This document shows, in pieces, positions 44,171 through 56,904 of a stretch of 64,000 nt of DNA. The notes under the pieces were generated by a model, which saw only the letters and a program-made list of their open reading frames with translations, searched no databases and was not told the origin of the DNA. Source of the stretch: Helianthus annuus (Eukaryota > Streptophyta > Magnoliopsida > Asterales > Asteraceae). The position numbers and the translations under genes were made by a program. How positions within the stretch are numbered: position 1 is the stretch's first letter; the number at the start of each line of letters is the position of its first letter. The DNA is taken from contig NC_035448.2 in the NCBI RefSeq assembly GCF_002127325.2, forward strand, positions 6,472,915-6,536,914, in the 5' to 3' direction.

Positions 44171-47100
44171 TGTAACACCCCGAAAACAGGTTTGGTAATT
44201 AAACCCCGTTAATACTAAAGAGCGGGTAGAATACCGTTAGCAGAAAAGATTAATCCGGTAAATATTAGGATTTAAATAAATAATCCTAATATTAATTAAA
44301 AAGCGAATAAGAACTTTCAAGAAATAAAAAGGGACAAAAGGTCCGAGTTAACGGGACTTAAAGTAAACCTAGTCATAAACTTTCCCGAACCCACTAAGAT
44401 AACTTGGAATGCCAAACCTAGTTAATAAGTGGGAATATTGTTGAAAAATAATTAGGTTGTGACCTAATTAATAACTAACCAAACATGAGGGACCAAAATA
44501 TGGTAACTTGAAAATGATTTTATAAAACTAAATAAAATAACACAACACACACACAAGAGTGTGTGTGGTGCTTGTTTTGGATCGACCAGGAAGGGCTCCA
44601 AGGAGCCAAAACCCTAACTCAACCAAATTCAACAAATTGAAGGTCGATTCTAGCCTCAAATCAATGCATGAACGTGAATTAACGATCACCCAAGCTAGGG
44701 GATCATAAGGTATGTCGAATTTTTGATGTTGATGAAGTTGTGAAAATTTATTAAGGTGCGAATTCTGTATGAATCATAGGAGTTATGGCTGAATTTGAGA
44801 GGTATGATTGCTTAGGAACAAGCCCTAAGTGAAGATTTAGAATAAATTGCTATGATTAAGGTGTTTGGTTGAATTACCACACCTAGCTAAGTGGGTTTTG
44901 ATAATATGATGAAGTTAAGGTTAAACTTGTGCTTAGAATCATCATATTGAATAATGAAATCAAGATATTTGAACAAATTGTAAGTTTGAGTAATTGTTCA
45001 TACATGACTTGAAAAGGGGTTTTTGTATGATATAAAGAAGTTGATATTAAAATCATGTTAGAGATGCTAGAAATCATATTACCTACTAGTTTGTGTGCAA
45101 AAACTTGAATTATTAAGAGTTCGGATGAAAATGTCTAAGTGAGTTCAATGAACCAAATATGCATTTGAATATGTCTTTGACTTCTAAAAAGTCAAAATGA
45201 CCAAAGATATGATCCAATGATAAATTCGACATAAAACCCGTAGGATGGAATAGTCGTAAATGATTATGACTAATCTAACCGTCTTACGAATTGTGATGAT
45301 GATAGTTTGACTCTAGACAAGCTAGACGAAGGCTTGGGAAAGAAGCGGGTCAAACGGATCGAGTACGCGGAAAAAGAGCATAACCGGATGCAAGTAAGTA
45401 CAACTTACACCTTTTCGTAGAATACGTGTTTGTTCTATAAGTTATGAATACAATAAAGATAATATTCGAAATATGGTTTCCGACGCGAAAAGACACAGGT
45501 CGGAACTAATATAAATGATAGAAACCATGTTTAATGGTAAAAATAGGTGAAACCGTAAATTAGTCATGAAAAGACTAAGATAAAAATGGGTTTTCGAATG
45601 GCTACTTATAAGTAAGCCTAAACGAATGAAAAAGGGGAAACGGTGATAGGTGACATAAGGCATGTCGGGCTAAATGCGTAAAAAGGGGGGGGGGTTTAAG
45701 AGACATAGTTAGATAGGTGAGAAATCTGAATTGAGTTATTTAATGAAATGGTAAATAAATACCATTCCAATATAAGCACAAAATGTTTAGTCGTTTGACA
45801 TAAACGGGTCAAATGGTAATGTAGATACCATTTGACAAATAATGACTAATAAGTGATGTCGAGTCTTATGCGCACAGGATAAAACGGTTGTGATTTAGCG
45901 GTGCTATGAATTAGCATATTATGGATGCAAGGTATTAAAACGGGTCAATATGTCAATCCGGGCCAGGTACGCATAAATAAATTTATAGTTAAAAGTGCAA
46001 TTTTGGTCAAATAATTAGTGAAAGTCCTTCATCGTAAAAGAGGGACTAAAACTGACCAAAACGCCCTTGATGGGTAAATTGAACAAATGAATCTTACGAG
46101 TCGTTTTGAAACATGTATTATGATAAAGTAAAGCTTAGTTAAGTGTTGAAGGATAGGCATAAATCCTTTTCGGATCAAATGACTCAAAATAGCTTCTTGT
46201 CGTAAAATAACAACCGAAAGGGGGTAAATTCGGAATAATCAATTGATATTCATTAACCACCATAAGGATAGTTGTTGTGGAAGTTCATTTGACAAGTAAT
46301 ATGAAAATATAACGCTAGAAATGAATGAGGGGGGTTGGTACGTAAAAGCACTTAAATACCCTTAACGGGTCAAAATAAGCGCATAATTATAGACGGGTTA
46401 ATGATGCATAATAACCCGTGATTTAAATCTTGTGTCATAAGAAACAATTGAAATGTGACGTTCATAGGAATTTTGGAATAACAAACATGTTGGTTTAATG
46501 AATCAGGAAACGGGTCAAAAGTGTTAAAAAGGGATTCAAGCCGAGAGCTTGAAATCCGAATTTTGAAAGTAGTTGAATATCAGGTTTTAACTCCCTAAGA
46601 TGGGGAATTAAATTACGAACACGTAGGAAAAAGAACCACGCGAATCGGATAAGTAGAACAAAAGTTATGGCTTCTGGAAGTTGAGTTTTGGTTAAAAACT
46701 CATAGCTGGGCATCTGCAGCACCAAGAAACGAAACCTGTTGTGAAAAATGGGCTGTCACATTGCGCGACAGCGAAAGGGAATTACCGTCGCGTCACGCGA
46801 CCTCGGTCACGGCCCGCGACGAACCCTAATCAAGCTTTCGCGGTCCGCGAGAGCTCCAAATGCTGGCGAATTGTTTTATTTTCTTTGTTTGACTCATATG
46901 ACTTGTTTAAACTCATTATTTAACTATCAAAACTAACCTTTGAGTTGGTTTTGATCATAGGTGAAGGTCGAGAGTACCCGGATGGAGATCAAGCGACGTA
47001 AAGGACCGAACACATGAAAAAGAAGCTTCCGCACGGCTTGTCGTCGTAACTTTTAAACAACGAACTCAATTACATTATGTCGTACTAAACTTTTCATTGT

Positions 47101-47205
47101 AAAAGTTTTAATCTAACCGTATTTTAAACATATTTCTAATCATAATTACAAGTTTATTTTCGTAATCCATACGAAAACCTTTAAATTAATAGCAAGGGTG
47201 TTACA
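44171..47205. repeat. Probable solo LTR, 3.04 kb
   Basis: It begins TGTAACACCCCG and ends AAGGGTGTTACA, with flanks GTATA and ATATA agreeing at four of five positions. No coding sequence was seen. It contains a GC-rich patch at 46755-46860 built of 'cgcgac' and 'cgcga' words. Confidence 0.6.
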
Positions 47206-47488
47206 ATATATTTTAGAGTAAATTGCCATTTTAGCCCCTGAGTTTTGTCTCAAATTGTCATTTTAGTCCAAATAGGGATATTGACCTCTAATTGGTCAGT
47301 TTACACACATGTATTGTTTTGTTGTCTCAAATTGTCATTAGAGGTCAATATCCCTAATATTATATTAGATATTTATAATATGATTACTAAATTGAAGTAG
47401 AAATTGTTATGTAATATTAACTGGAATAAATAATAACAATACTAATAAATAGAATTAGCTAAAAAAGTAATTTAATATATAATAATAA

Positions 47489-48065
47489 CTAGGTTAGAAC
47501 CTCATGTATTACACGGGTTGAATAAATGTAATTTTGTATACCAAATAATAAAAAATATATCTTTAAAAATGTCATTTATTAGACAGGTTGAACAAATATA
47601 ATTTTATATACCAAATAATAAAACAATATATATTTAAAAATCTTGTTTATTACATGGGTTGAAAAATGTAATTTTATATATTAAATAATAAAAAAGTTGT
47701 ATTTTTAAGAACCACATGTATTGTACGGGTTAAGTAAATTTAATTTTATATATTAAATAATGAAAAAAGTTACATTTTTAAGAACCTCATGTGTTATACG
47801 GGTTGAGCATACGTAATTTTATATACCAAACAATAAAAAAGTTATATCTTTATAAACCCTATGTATTATATGGATTGAATAAATCTAATTTTATATATTA
47901 CATAATAAAAAGTTATATTTTTAAAAACACAGTGTATTACACGAGTTGCATAAATGTAATTTTGTATAGTAAAAAACAAAAGTGTTATATCCATAAAAAA
48001 ACCTCGTTTATTACACGGGTTGAATGAATCTAATAAAAATTTATATCTTTAAAAAAACTAACGGA
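47489..48065 (-). repeat. Tandem array of Helitron-type termini
   Basis: Seven or more units of about 76-80 bp each contain 'tgtattacacgggttgaataa' followed by 'aattttatata..aaataataaaa'. On the minus strand each unit looks like a Helitron 3' hairpin; the outermost ends CTAGT at 47489. Confidence 0.7.
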
Positions 48066-48364
48066 TATACTCGATATACAATGGATGGGGTGATTGCGGT
48101 GATGGTTCTAATAAATGTCACGTAAACATAGTTATTACCGTATTTGAGTTAAGAGTTGAACACGGAAATAAAAGTAAAGAACCAATAAAAATTGATTAAT
48201 ATTTTTCTTTACCCTTTATAAGCATTTTTGAAATAGGTTCTACCCTTAACTACATTAGTTTAATAAAATAAATAAATCACTTACATAATATTTTAAGATA
48301 TTATATTATCTCCTATACGAATTGTTTAAATTTAATTTTATAATTATCTTTTAATTGATATTAA

Positions 48365-49292
48365 TCCATACTATATAATAAAAGAAACCATTTTAATGAC
48401 ACTTGTCATTATATTAGGCAATGTTTTATGATTAGTTATTATTTTAGTTTAATATTTTTTAATTAATTATAGATAATCCTCCTACTAAATATTATTTAGT
48501 TTAATTATTACTTTTATATTTATCTATTTACTTCAAATTCAAACTTAGTTATCTAATTTGATATTAGAGTAAATTACGATTTTGGCCCTTGTGGTTATAT
48601 CACTTTTACCCTTTTAGCCCAAAAAGAATTTTTTTAACATCTGAGCCCTCAATGTTTTTTTTTCTAACCATTTTGACCCCTAAAAGTAAATGGATTTGAA
48701 CGTTTTGTTTAGTTTGGTATCAAATAGATTTTACAAAACTTAAAATAAAATTAACTAATATTGTACGAATTGAATAAATCTAATTTTGTATATCAAATAA
48801 TTAAAAGTCATATCTTAAAAAACCTCATGTATTACACGGGTCGAATAAATGTAAATTTTGTATAGTAAATAATAAAAAGGTATATCTTTAAAAAACCACA
48901 TGTATTACACGGGTTTAATAAATCTAATTTTATATACCAGTAATAAAAAAAGTCATATCTTTCAATATACTAATGGATAATACTCGATACGCGATGGATA
49001 TGGTGATTGTGAAGATGGTTCTTGAAAAGAAGATATGTTATTCAAGAAGATATGTTATCATTTCAACATTTACAAGTTTTAAATAAATGGTTAAATTTAT
49101 TGAGTCTTCGTTACATTTACAAGTTTTAAATAAATGGTTAAATTTATTGAGACTTCGTTAACTTTTTATTATTTAATATATAAAATTATATTTATTCAAC
49201 CCGTGCAATAAAGAAGGTTTTTAAATTGTTTCATTATTTAGTTTATAAAATTTATTTATTCGACCCGTGTAATACACGGGGTTATAACCTAG
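48365..49292 (+). mobile_element. Non-autonomous Helitron, 928 bp
   Basis: The 5' end TCCATACTATATAATAAAAG follows an A. The 3' end has the hairpin CCCGTGTAATACACGGGG and then TTATAACCTAG before a T. Internally it has further units of the neighbouring array (48750-48960). No coding sequence. Confidence 0.7.
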
Positions 49293-49688
49293 TTATCTAT
49301 AAAAAATAAATGGCTTCAATGAATGACATGTGTTCTTTTATTGGTTTATAAGATAAGATGATTAAATATATTTTCATGAGAATCACCTGCAAAAGTTCAC
49401 CCCAACATTTTAATTTTCTGTTTGGATATTCCTCATGACAAACAAACAACTTCATTATTTATTCAATTCAGATTACTACAGCTAATGTTAAATTATATAT
49501 GTTTCTTTTGGCCTATATTATCTCGACTAAATTTAATATGTTCAATCATTAGTATTTGTTTTCATCTCGTGATTATTTAAAGTTATCGTTTTAGACATTG
49601 ACTAAATATCAATACTACTTAATGCATATTTTATAGCATTATTGAATAGCATTATTGATACATATATTTTATAGACATTGACTAAACA

Positions 49689-50257
49689 AACAACTATTCG
49701 TCGTTGGCCGCCAACGGTCCCAACTTCAAAAATAACCGATGTCAGTCTCAACTATTAACATTTTGGCCTTCAATGGGCCCTGACTAACAAAACCTTAACG
49801 TCGTTAGTCTTCGGTCGCCAGAAAAACGTTTTTGGCCAGAAAAATGTTCCTAAAGGTTCGATCTAAAGTTACAAAGAGATTTGGGATAAAAATGTTGAGT
49901 TTGCCGGCCAAAAAGTTGAGTTTTCCGGCCAAAAAGAATTTTTCCGACAAAAAAATGAGTTTTCCAACGACCTCAATAATTGAGACTTTTATTTGAAAGA
50001 AGTTCATATTGAGATTATTACTAGAAAATAGTTCATAAAGGTCCGTAATAAGGTTACAAAGAGATTTGAGACGAAAAGATTGAGTTTTCTGGCCAAAAAG
50101 AAGTTTTCCGGCCAAAACCATTTTTCCGGCGACTGAAGACTAACGGCGTTAGGGTTCTGTTAGTCATGATCAATTTGAGACCAATATGTTAATAGTTAGG
50201 ACTGTCAGTGATTTTATTTGAAGTTGAGACTGTTGGCGTCCAACAACGAATAGTTTG
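49689..50257. mobile_element. Long-TIR (Mutator-like) foldback element
   Basis: Inverted arms of about 140 bp or more start ACTATTCGTCGTTGGCCGCC and end GGCGTCCAACAACGAATAGT. The middle has 'gttttccggccaaaa' repeats. Confidence 0.7.
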
Positions 50258-50406
50258 AATTGTTAAAATCAAACATTCCATATTATAATTAATAAAGTAT
50301 ATCTAAAATACACCGATTAACTATAATACTAACATATCCTTTTTGTTAAAATCAAACATTCCATTTTTTTTTAAATTTTATTTTTCATTCCAATCATTAG
50401 GGCAAA

Positions 50407-50866
50407 TTACATAAGAAAAGCAGGTAGACGAATAACAAACTGCGTCGCCATCCCCTTCTGAATAGAAAACCCTAATCTACTAAAAACAAAGTCTCTCCCC
50501 TGAGGGGTCGAAAACTTGTTGTGGACCACACGCTGAACTCTAGCCAAGAACCGAACCGCCTCCGGCGCCAAGTAGCCGAACGTGTCAAACGCCAGGAGGA
50601 CAAAGGCATGCTGATTATCCTCACAAGCTTTCGCGTGCTTTTCCACCTTCTTTGACTCTGCTTTCAGTATCGCTTGCCCCGCCACAAACTCATTTTCCCG
50701 GAACCCAGCTAGGGGGATACACCTGTGAAATCAACACAAGCATGTTTCCCGCCCTCCCAACTAAAAACTAGCACGTCACCCGGGCGTTGGGTGGACCTAG
50801 CTCCCTTCCGTCGGGTCTGTAAGAAAATTAACCGGTGCCTCTTTCTTTGCCGAGATCCCTGTTATA
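50407..50866 (-). pseudogene. Repeat-encoded protein fragment (retroelement-associated, C-terminal part)
   Basis: An open minus frame runs from about 50866 to TGA-type stop 50407, with one internal TAG near 50722. It reads RPGDVLVFSWEGGKHACVDF, then GFRENEFVAGQA, FDTFGYLAPEAV and GFSIQKGMATQFVIRLP. I recall this block from multicopy plant proteins annotated as reverse-transcriptase-related, but cannot name the family. Near-identical 65-bp sequences flank it (50285-50345 and 50863-50928). Confidence 0.4.
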
Positions 50867-50928
50867 ATTAATAAAGTATATCTAAAATACACCGATTGGG
50901 ATTAACTGTAATACTAACATATCCTTTT

Positions 50929-51462
50929 TGAATGATTAAATCTTTTGGTTTAGTCCTTAAATCTCATTAGGTGCCTTATGTTGAATTCTAAAAGTTCAGC
51001 TACTTAATCATGCAAAACTGACATCCAGAGACTTAATTAATAATCAATTTTAGCGCGAATGGTTTGTAGTGGAACCCTACCCTCTCTGATCCATTCAACA
51101 CGCGCAATTTCTTTTCCATCGATACGTCCTGCAATTTGCACGTGTATAGCGAAAGTCTATAGGCTTTTTCCGCATTTACCTAATGAAAAGAATATGATTT
51201 TTGCCATCTTATATAATAAACTTATTGTTTAGTAAGAACATCTTTGAATATAGGAAGTGTTTAAGGTGAATTGACCCCTTAAAAATAACTCGTTTATACA
51301 ATATTTATTCATCTGGACCTAAACACGTTTTTAGCATATTACCCAACCTGCTAATATTTGTCATTCTACCCCCACAAAAAGAAAAAGAGTGAAGTTGCAT
51401 CAAAAGAATATGTAGTGTAATTATAACATGATACTTACATATCGTAACATCTCATTTTAGGG
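50929..51462. other. Non-coding
   Basis: AT-rich. No gene or clear repeat boundary was seen. Confidence 0.4.
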
Positions 51463-52071
51463 TGTACTGTAACATTTCGTATTTTCAAACTTTCCATTTT
51501 TGGAAAGTCTACTTGTACTTTCTACTTTTGTAAGTTGTACCTTTGTTGTACTTAATTCAAATTCCAAAATTGTACTCGAGACTTGAAATCATAATGAAAT
51601 TGCATGATTTTATCCATATTTTGTGTTTGAATACTATGAATCATTGAAACTATGAAACTATGTTAAACACGTTGAAACTATGTTAAACACGTAAAAAACA
51701 GAGGAATTCCATCTTAATTTCGACTCTTTAATTCATCGTTGCCAAGAGATTACCCTAAACCGTACAAAATTGGGAATTTATACGCTAATTCGGTAAAAAT
51801 ATTGAAGTTTGGGTTAAATTTGATTTTTATATTATTTTATTATTATTTTAGATGAATAAAATAATAATTTAAATTAAATAAATAACTATTTTCTGAATTT
51901 TATTGGTTTTTGAGCAAATCCGTTGGTTAATCTAACCCCGTTAGTGAAAACCAGGTTAAATCAGCCTAACCTGGTTAGTTTTATTAAAGGGCAGCACTAA
52001 CTGAGTTAGAAAACTCAGTAAAACTCAGTTAGTGGCTAATCCAGTTAGTTAAAACTAACTGTATCAAAAAA

Positions 52072-52170
52072 AGGGGATTTAAATCCCAAGGTATGCGTGA
52101 CCCGGGACTTGAACCCGCGACCAACAACAACTCAAACATCACGCACAAACCAACTGGTCTACACCAGAAC
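52072..52170 (-). ncRNA. tRNA-like sequence or mini-SINE
   Basis: The minus strand has an A-box-like TAGACCAGTTGGTTTG and a B box GGGTTCAAGTCCC at normal spacing, then a short tail ending in a T run (Pol III terminator). The 5' and 3' acceptor arms do not pair, so it is not a working tRNA gene. Confidence 0.45.
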
Positions 52171-52584
52171 ATGTGAACATTATGGATCGGTTTGGCTTTT
52201 AAGAACACATTAATTACGGATTTGAATCAAAAGAAACCGCCCATGCTGGTTCGTTTTCCCGGACTCTTCTTCTTCGTCTCCGACGGTTTTCATAACCAGA
52301 ACCGGTGACCTTCCATTTTTCCTGTAACTGAACCCTTCACCCTATATAAACTCGACCCGCCCTTCTTGTTTTGTTCTTTCATGCGATCATCTCGAGATAA
52401 AACGGAACCAACCCGAAACCATACACGAACCCGGAACACGACTCGAAGCCGTCCTCGTCGCCGGCCGCCGCGAACCACCGTCTGCCACCGTCTTCACCAT
52501 CTCCGGCCACCACCTGTTCAATCCGAGCCGGTACGTCCCGTTCCGATCCGCTTTATTTTTCCGATTGAAATCATAATACTGTTA

Positions 52585-52589
<5 letters not shown>

Positions 52590-52627
<38 letters not shown>

Positions 52628-53340
52628 AAAAAATCAGAATTATAGTATATAAATACATATAATCAGATATATTATTTTTTTTCTGATTTATTTAAATCAG
52701 AAATTTATTAAAATCAGGTTTATATATTATAAATATTAATATATAATACCGAAAATTTTATAAAATCAATTATATTTATCTAGGAAACAAATATATTAAT
52801 TACTAAACAGATTTATTTATTTTAAATCCGAAATAATATTTTAAAATCAGAAGTTTTATTTAATAAATCAGATTTAATTAATTACTAAACTAATCAGATT
52901 TATAATAATTATTTATTTATTAAAACTGATTTATTATTTCAGAATTTATAATTATTATTCCAGAATTTTCATTTCTTATTTAATTAATTCAGAATTTTTA
53001 TTTCAGAATTATTATTGTTAAAACAGAATTATTATTTTAAATAATCAGAATTTTTATTTAAATATCAGAATTTGTTTATAATCAGAATTTATATTACTTA
53101 TTTCAGAATTTTTATTTCTTATTTATTAAAATCAGAAATTGGTATTATTTTCAGAATTTAATTATTTTCAGAACTATTTATAAATCAGAATTATTGTTAT
53201 TATATATGCATTAAATCAGAATCTTTATATTTATAAAAACAGAAATTATGTTGCACTTATTTAATTATCTCAGAATTTTTATTTAATTTATTTTCAGATT
53301 TATTTATTTAATTTTATAAACTAGAAATTTTATAAATAGG
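52590..53340. repeat. AT-rich degenerate repeat with CAGAATTT core
   Basis: Dozens of 'aatcagaattttta' or 'tttcagaattt' units of irregular 15-40 bp spacing within the solo LTR, after an ATT microsatellite (52585-52625). Confidence 0.65.
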
Positions 53341-54125
53341 TTGTTTATAAAATGTTGGATAATTATTTAGATTGTTAAATAATTATGCACCTATTTAAAT
53401 TTCCTTTTGTTGTATTTTATTTATTTAATACCTTGGAAATTTATATTGTTCATTTATTTTATTTATGCATGTATTTAATTCTACAAATTCCCAAATAATT
53501 AACCCAATCCTCAAATTAATAGGGTAATTCTCTTGTGCGCGTTCTCTTGGGAATTCTTGATTCTATTATCTTTTTCCAATATACGCAACGCAACCTAAGG
53601 TGAGTATACTTGACCCATTTTCTTTTTACAATTTTGGGTGTAGTATGCATTTCCTATATCAAAAACACTATGTTAATCATTTTTGCACTATCTATCCACA
53701 ATTTTGTGAATCTATTTGACTCATGTTATTCATGTTATGCTAATGTTGTACATTTATGACTGTGAGTATACTTGACCCATTTTCTTTTCACACTTTTGGG
53801 TGTAGTATGCATTTCCTTATCAAAAACACAATGATAAACACTTTCATTGCACAATCTATCCATACTATTGTGAAACTACTTGATCATTGATTATCTATGT
53901 TGTGCTGATGTTAACATCTATGGCTATATGTTCATTAACTTTGCAAGCCTCCCCTATCAATGGCAGCGCTGTAGGTTGTAACGCCCCTCCCGTATATACG
54001 GGTATTGTTAGGTTTAATCTATTAACTCTATTACCACCCTTTCGAGGGTTAGGCTATGTTAATTGCGTAACTATGGTTTGGACATGTGGATTTCATCGTT
54101 ACGAGTATAACAGTTAATTAATATC

Positions 54126-54285
54126 AGTTGTTCACATGGATTAGATTTGATAAACTATTAACTCTACTATGCTATATCAAACCTGTATACTCGCCAGCAA
54201 TTATTAGTTGTTCACATGGATTAGATTTGATAAACTATTAACTCTACTATGCTATATCAAACCTGTATACTCGCCAGCAATTATT
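54126..54285. repeat. 80-bp perfect tandem duplication in the solo LTR
   Basis: Two head-to-tail copies start AGTTGTTCACATGGATTAGA at 54126 and 54206. Confidence 0.9.
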
Positions 54286-54830
54286 TGTTGATTGTATTTT
54301 AAATGCATACTGCAGGTTGAGGATTCAAGAAAACAAGAAAAGGCTAGGATGGCTTAGAAACCCATCAACTATTTAAATTTACAATCTATGTTATGTACTT
54401 TTTCATTTCCATGTATTGTATGAAACTTATGATTATCAATGAAATAAACTTTAATTATTGTCACAATTAGTGTTATGATGTCTTTGAACAGTTTGTACGT
54501 CTCATCTCGATGTTTCCGCCATCGGTTGGGGTGTGACATGTACATTATAAAATAAATATTTTATTATAAAGGTGTTTTATTAAATCCGATGGAATTAAAA
54601 CGGTTCTTTCTTTTTAATAAAAAGAACTATTCGTGTGTCGACCATCAATAAAATGTTTGGGGATAACAACTTTGGAGATTTTATGAAACAACTAAAGTTA
54701 TGGAACATAAACTATGTAACCTAAAACATATGTAAAATCAAGTGTTAATTAATAGTTGGTGAGTAACATACATGTAATATAGATACTAGTTAACATAGTT
54801 TAACAATTCATATGCCATGTCATGTCATGG

Positions 54831-56188
54831 TGATAGGTTTACGGAGAAAACCTACAAACTCCCAAGATAGATAACCCTTAGAGGGGGTCAAGCTCCAAAA
54901 ACACAAGACAAGAAGAGACTATTTTCTACCACAATTTTTCTAATTATCGTTACTAAAAACATAAAGCCTTATATAGGCGTACAATGCAAGTATGGAAATA
55001 AACTAACCACTAAATAAGCTATCCACTAACTACTGAAAATATGCAAACAATAGAAATAATAAATGGAAACACAAAGTGACGTGCAAACTAAATGATGGTG
55101 CATGAGAACATGTGATGGTTGTTGGGCTTCATTGGTTTGTTTACGTGGGTTACGTGATCGTATCAATGCCACGCCTTCGAAAACGTCCTTGTCCTCAAGG
55201 ACGGTATGAAATCCCATGGGGGCCGCCATTCGAGTCGTACAACAGCATTAGGATCGGTCTCAACATAGCGGCACGGTGGCAACCATGGTGGTCTCCATTC
55301 CCTTCTGCCGATGGCATTTGGGTCTGCATCACTGAACTTGGACCACCGGTTTTCGAATGAGACATGGCCATCGAGCAAGACGAATGTTACAGCACCACCG
55401 GTATGGAGGTCTTGTTGGTGAGAATGGCAGCTTGAGGGTAGATGGAATCTAATGGTGACTGTTGTGTCGATGATGTTGGAATCGGTGGTGAAGCGACCCT
55501 TCCAAGAGACGATGTCGGTGGTATTGGCGGTTCTTGGCATGGAAGTGACGGTGGTGGTACGTGGCTAAGCGGTGGTGGTCGGAAACGATGAAGCATTGCA
55601 ATAGTGAAAGACTTCCATGTAAGGCGTTCCGGTCCTCGATACCATGAATTGAACCAAGAAAAAGGTTCATCATCGAATGAGTCAACAACATAAGGAAACC
55701 GTTCTTCTTCATAAATTGCATAAAAGGAAAAGAACCGTTCAGCATCACCAATCCACCGGGCAGGATTGTAACCGGTGAAGCGAGATAGATACGTGGCGCC
55801 CTCGAGTTCTTCCAAAGCCATGGAGGCTAAGGCTTAATGAAAGCACCAAATGATAGGTTTATGGAGAAAACCTACAAACTCCCAAGATAGATAACCCTTA
55901 GAGGGGGTCAAGTTCCAAAAACACAAGACAAGAACAGACTATTTTGTACCACAATTTTTCTCATTATCGTTACTAAAAACATAAAGCCTTATATAGGCAT
56001 ACAATGCAAGTATGGAAATAAACTAACCACTAGATAAGCTATCCACTAACTACTACTGAAAATATGCAAACAACAGAAATAATAAATGGAAACACAAAGT
56101 GACGGGCAAACTAAATGATGGTGCATGAGAACGTGTGATGGTTGTTGGGCTTCATGGGTTTGTTTACGTGGGTTACGTGATCGTATCA
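54831..56188 (-). mobile_element. Gag-only mini LTR retroelement (TR-GAG type)
   Basis: LTRs at 54831-55165 and 55851-56188 (TGATAGGTTT...CGTATCA) are flanked by perfect CATGG (54826-54830 and 56189-56193). The 685-bp interior holds only a gag-like reading frame on the minus strand and a short pol-end-like stretch. The minus sequence next to the right LTR, TTTGGTGCTTTCATTAAG, is the probable primer site. Confidence 0.9.
55387..55821 (-). CDS. Truncated Ty3/gypsy-type gag of the mini LTR element
   Basis: A 144-residue frame starts ATG 55821, just after the presumed primer site. It contains PARWIGDAERFFSFY, a W-containing WFNSWYRG and LTWKSFTIAMLHRF, the retrotransposon-gag pattern. A proline/serine-rich end follows. 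No zinc knuckle, protease or RT is present. Probably non-functional alone; it may bind element RNA for packaging by an autonomous partner. Confidence 0.75.
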   Translation of the reverse strand: MALEELEGATYLSRFTGYNPARWIGDAERFFSFYAIYEEERFPYVVDSFDDEPFSWFNSWYRGPERLTWKSFTIAMLHRFRPPPLSHVPPPSLPCQEPPIPPTSSLGRVASPPIPTSSTQQSPLDSIYPQAAILTNKTSIPVVL

Positions 56189-56193
56189 CATGG

Positions 56194-56535
56194 CATTATC
56201 AAAAGCTAACTTGTGAAAACAAGCATGAAAAACAAAGAGTACACCTGTGTCATCTAATAGGGTGCACCAATCTCTCAACAAACACGGATAAACATAGAGT
56301 GCACCACTCTGTCAACAAACATGGATAAACATAGAGTGCACCAATCACTCAACAACTTATAGTTCGTCATCCCTAGGTCAATGTCAAGATGGATAGTATG
56401 TCGTTTCAATCACTTGTGTCATTTAATAAGGTGGGTTCGTCAACATATAGCGCTATAATCTAATACAATTGGAATTGGAAATTGGAAATAATTACACAAA
56501 CATGTTTAAGACAGTTAATTGTAAGAGTTCAAAAG
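56194..56535. other. Non-coding with short tandem repeats
   Basis: 'aacatagagtgcaccaatc' and 'caacaaacacggataaacat' recur two to three times (56255-56360), period about 46 bp. Confidence 0.5.
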
Positions 56536-56904
56536 TAGGGGTGTTCAAAACTATTTGTATCCAAAAATCCAATCCGAATTATCCGAAATTTTCAAAATTT
56601 CGGATATCCGACTTTTCGGATATCAAATTTTTTTTTATATCCGAATATCCGAAAATATCCAAAGTATCTGAAAAATATCCGAATATCCGAAAGAAACATA
56701 TTTGGATATCTGAAATTGTCCGAAATATCCAGTTCTGGATATTATAAATAATAAAAATAAATAAATAAATAAATGGATATTCGGAAATCCGATTCACTAT
56801 CCGATCGGATATCCGAAATTTCGGATACGGATTCGAATAGTGAAATCTGGTATGCGAAAATTTTGGATCTCCAAATTTTCAAATATCTGGTTTTGAACAT
56901 CCTA
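56536..56904. mobile_element. hAT-type MITE, 369 bp
   Basis: The ends TAGGGGTGTTCAAAAC and GTTTTGAACATCCTA are inverted, with a perfect 8-bp duplication TTCAAAAG (56528-56535 and 56905-56912). The interior has many 'ggatatccgaa' words. Confidence 0.88.

Larger units (their letters stand above)
51468..54538 (+). repeat. Solo LTR, 3.07 kb, with 5-bp target duplication
   Basis: It begins TGTAACATTTCG and ends GGGGTGTGACA. It is flanked by perfect TGTAC (51463-51467 and 54539-54543). A TATA box CCCTATATAAAC lies near 52340, and late polyadenylation-type AATGAAATAAAC near 54440, giving U3, R and U5 in plus orientation. No partner LTR or internal region is present, so it is a recombination product. 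Confidence 0.82.

Noticed and set aside
47489..48065. CRISPR-like regularly spaced repeats
   Set aside because: Units are degenerate, contiguous with no unique spacers, in a plant genome, and match Helitron ends.
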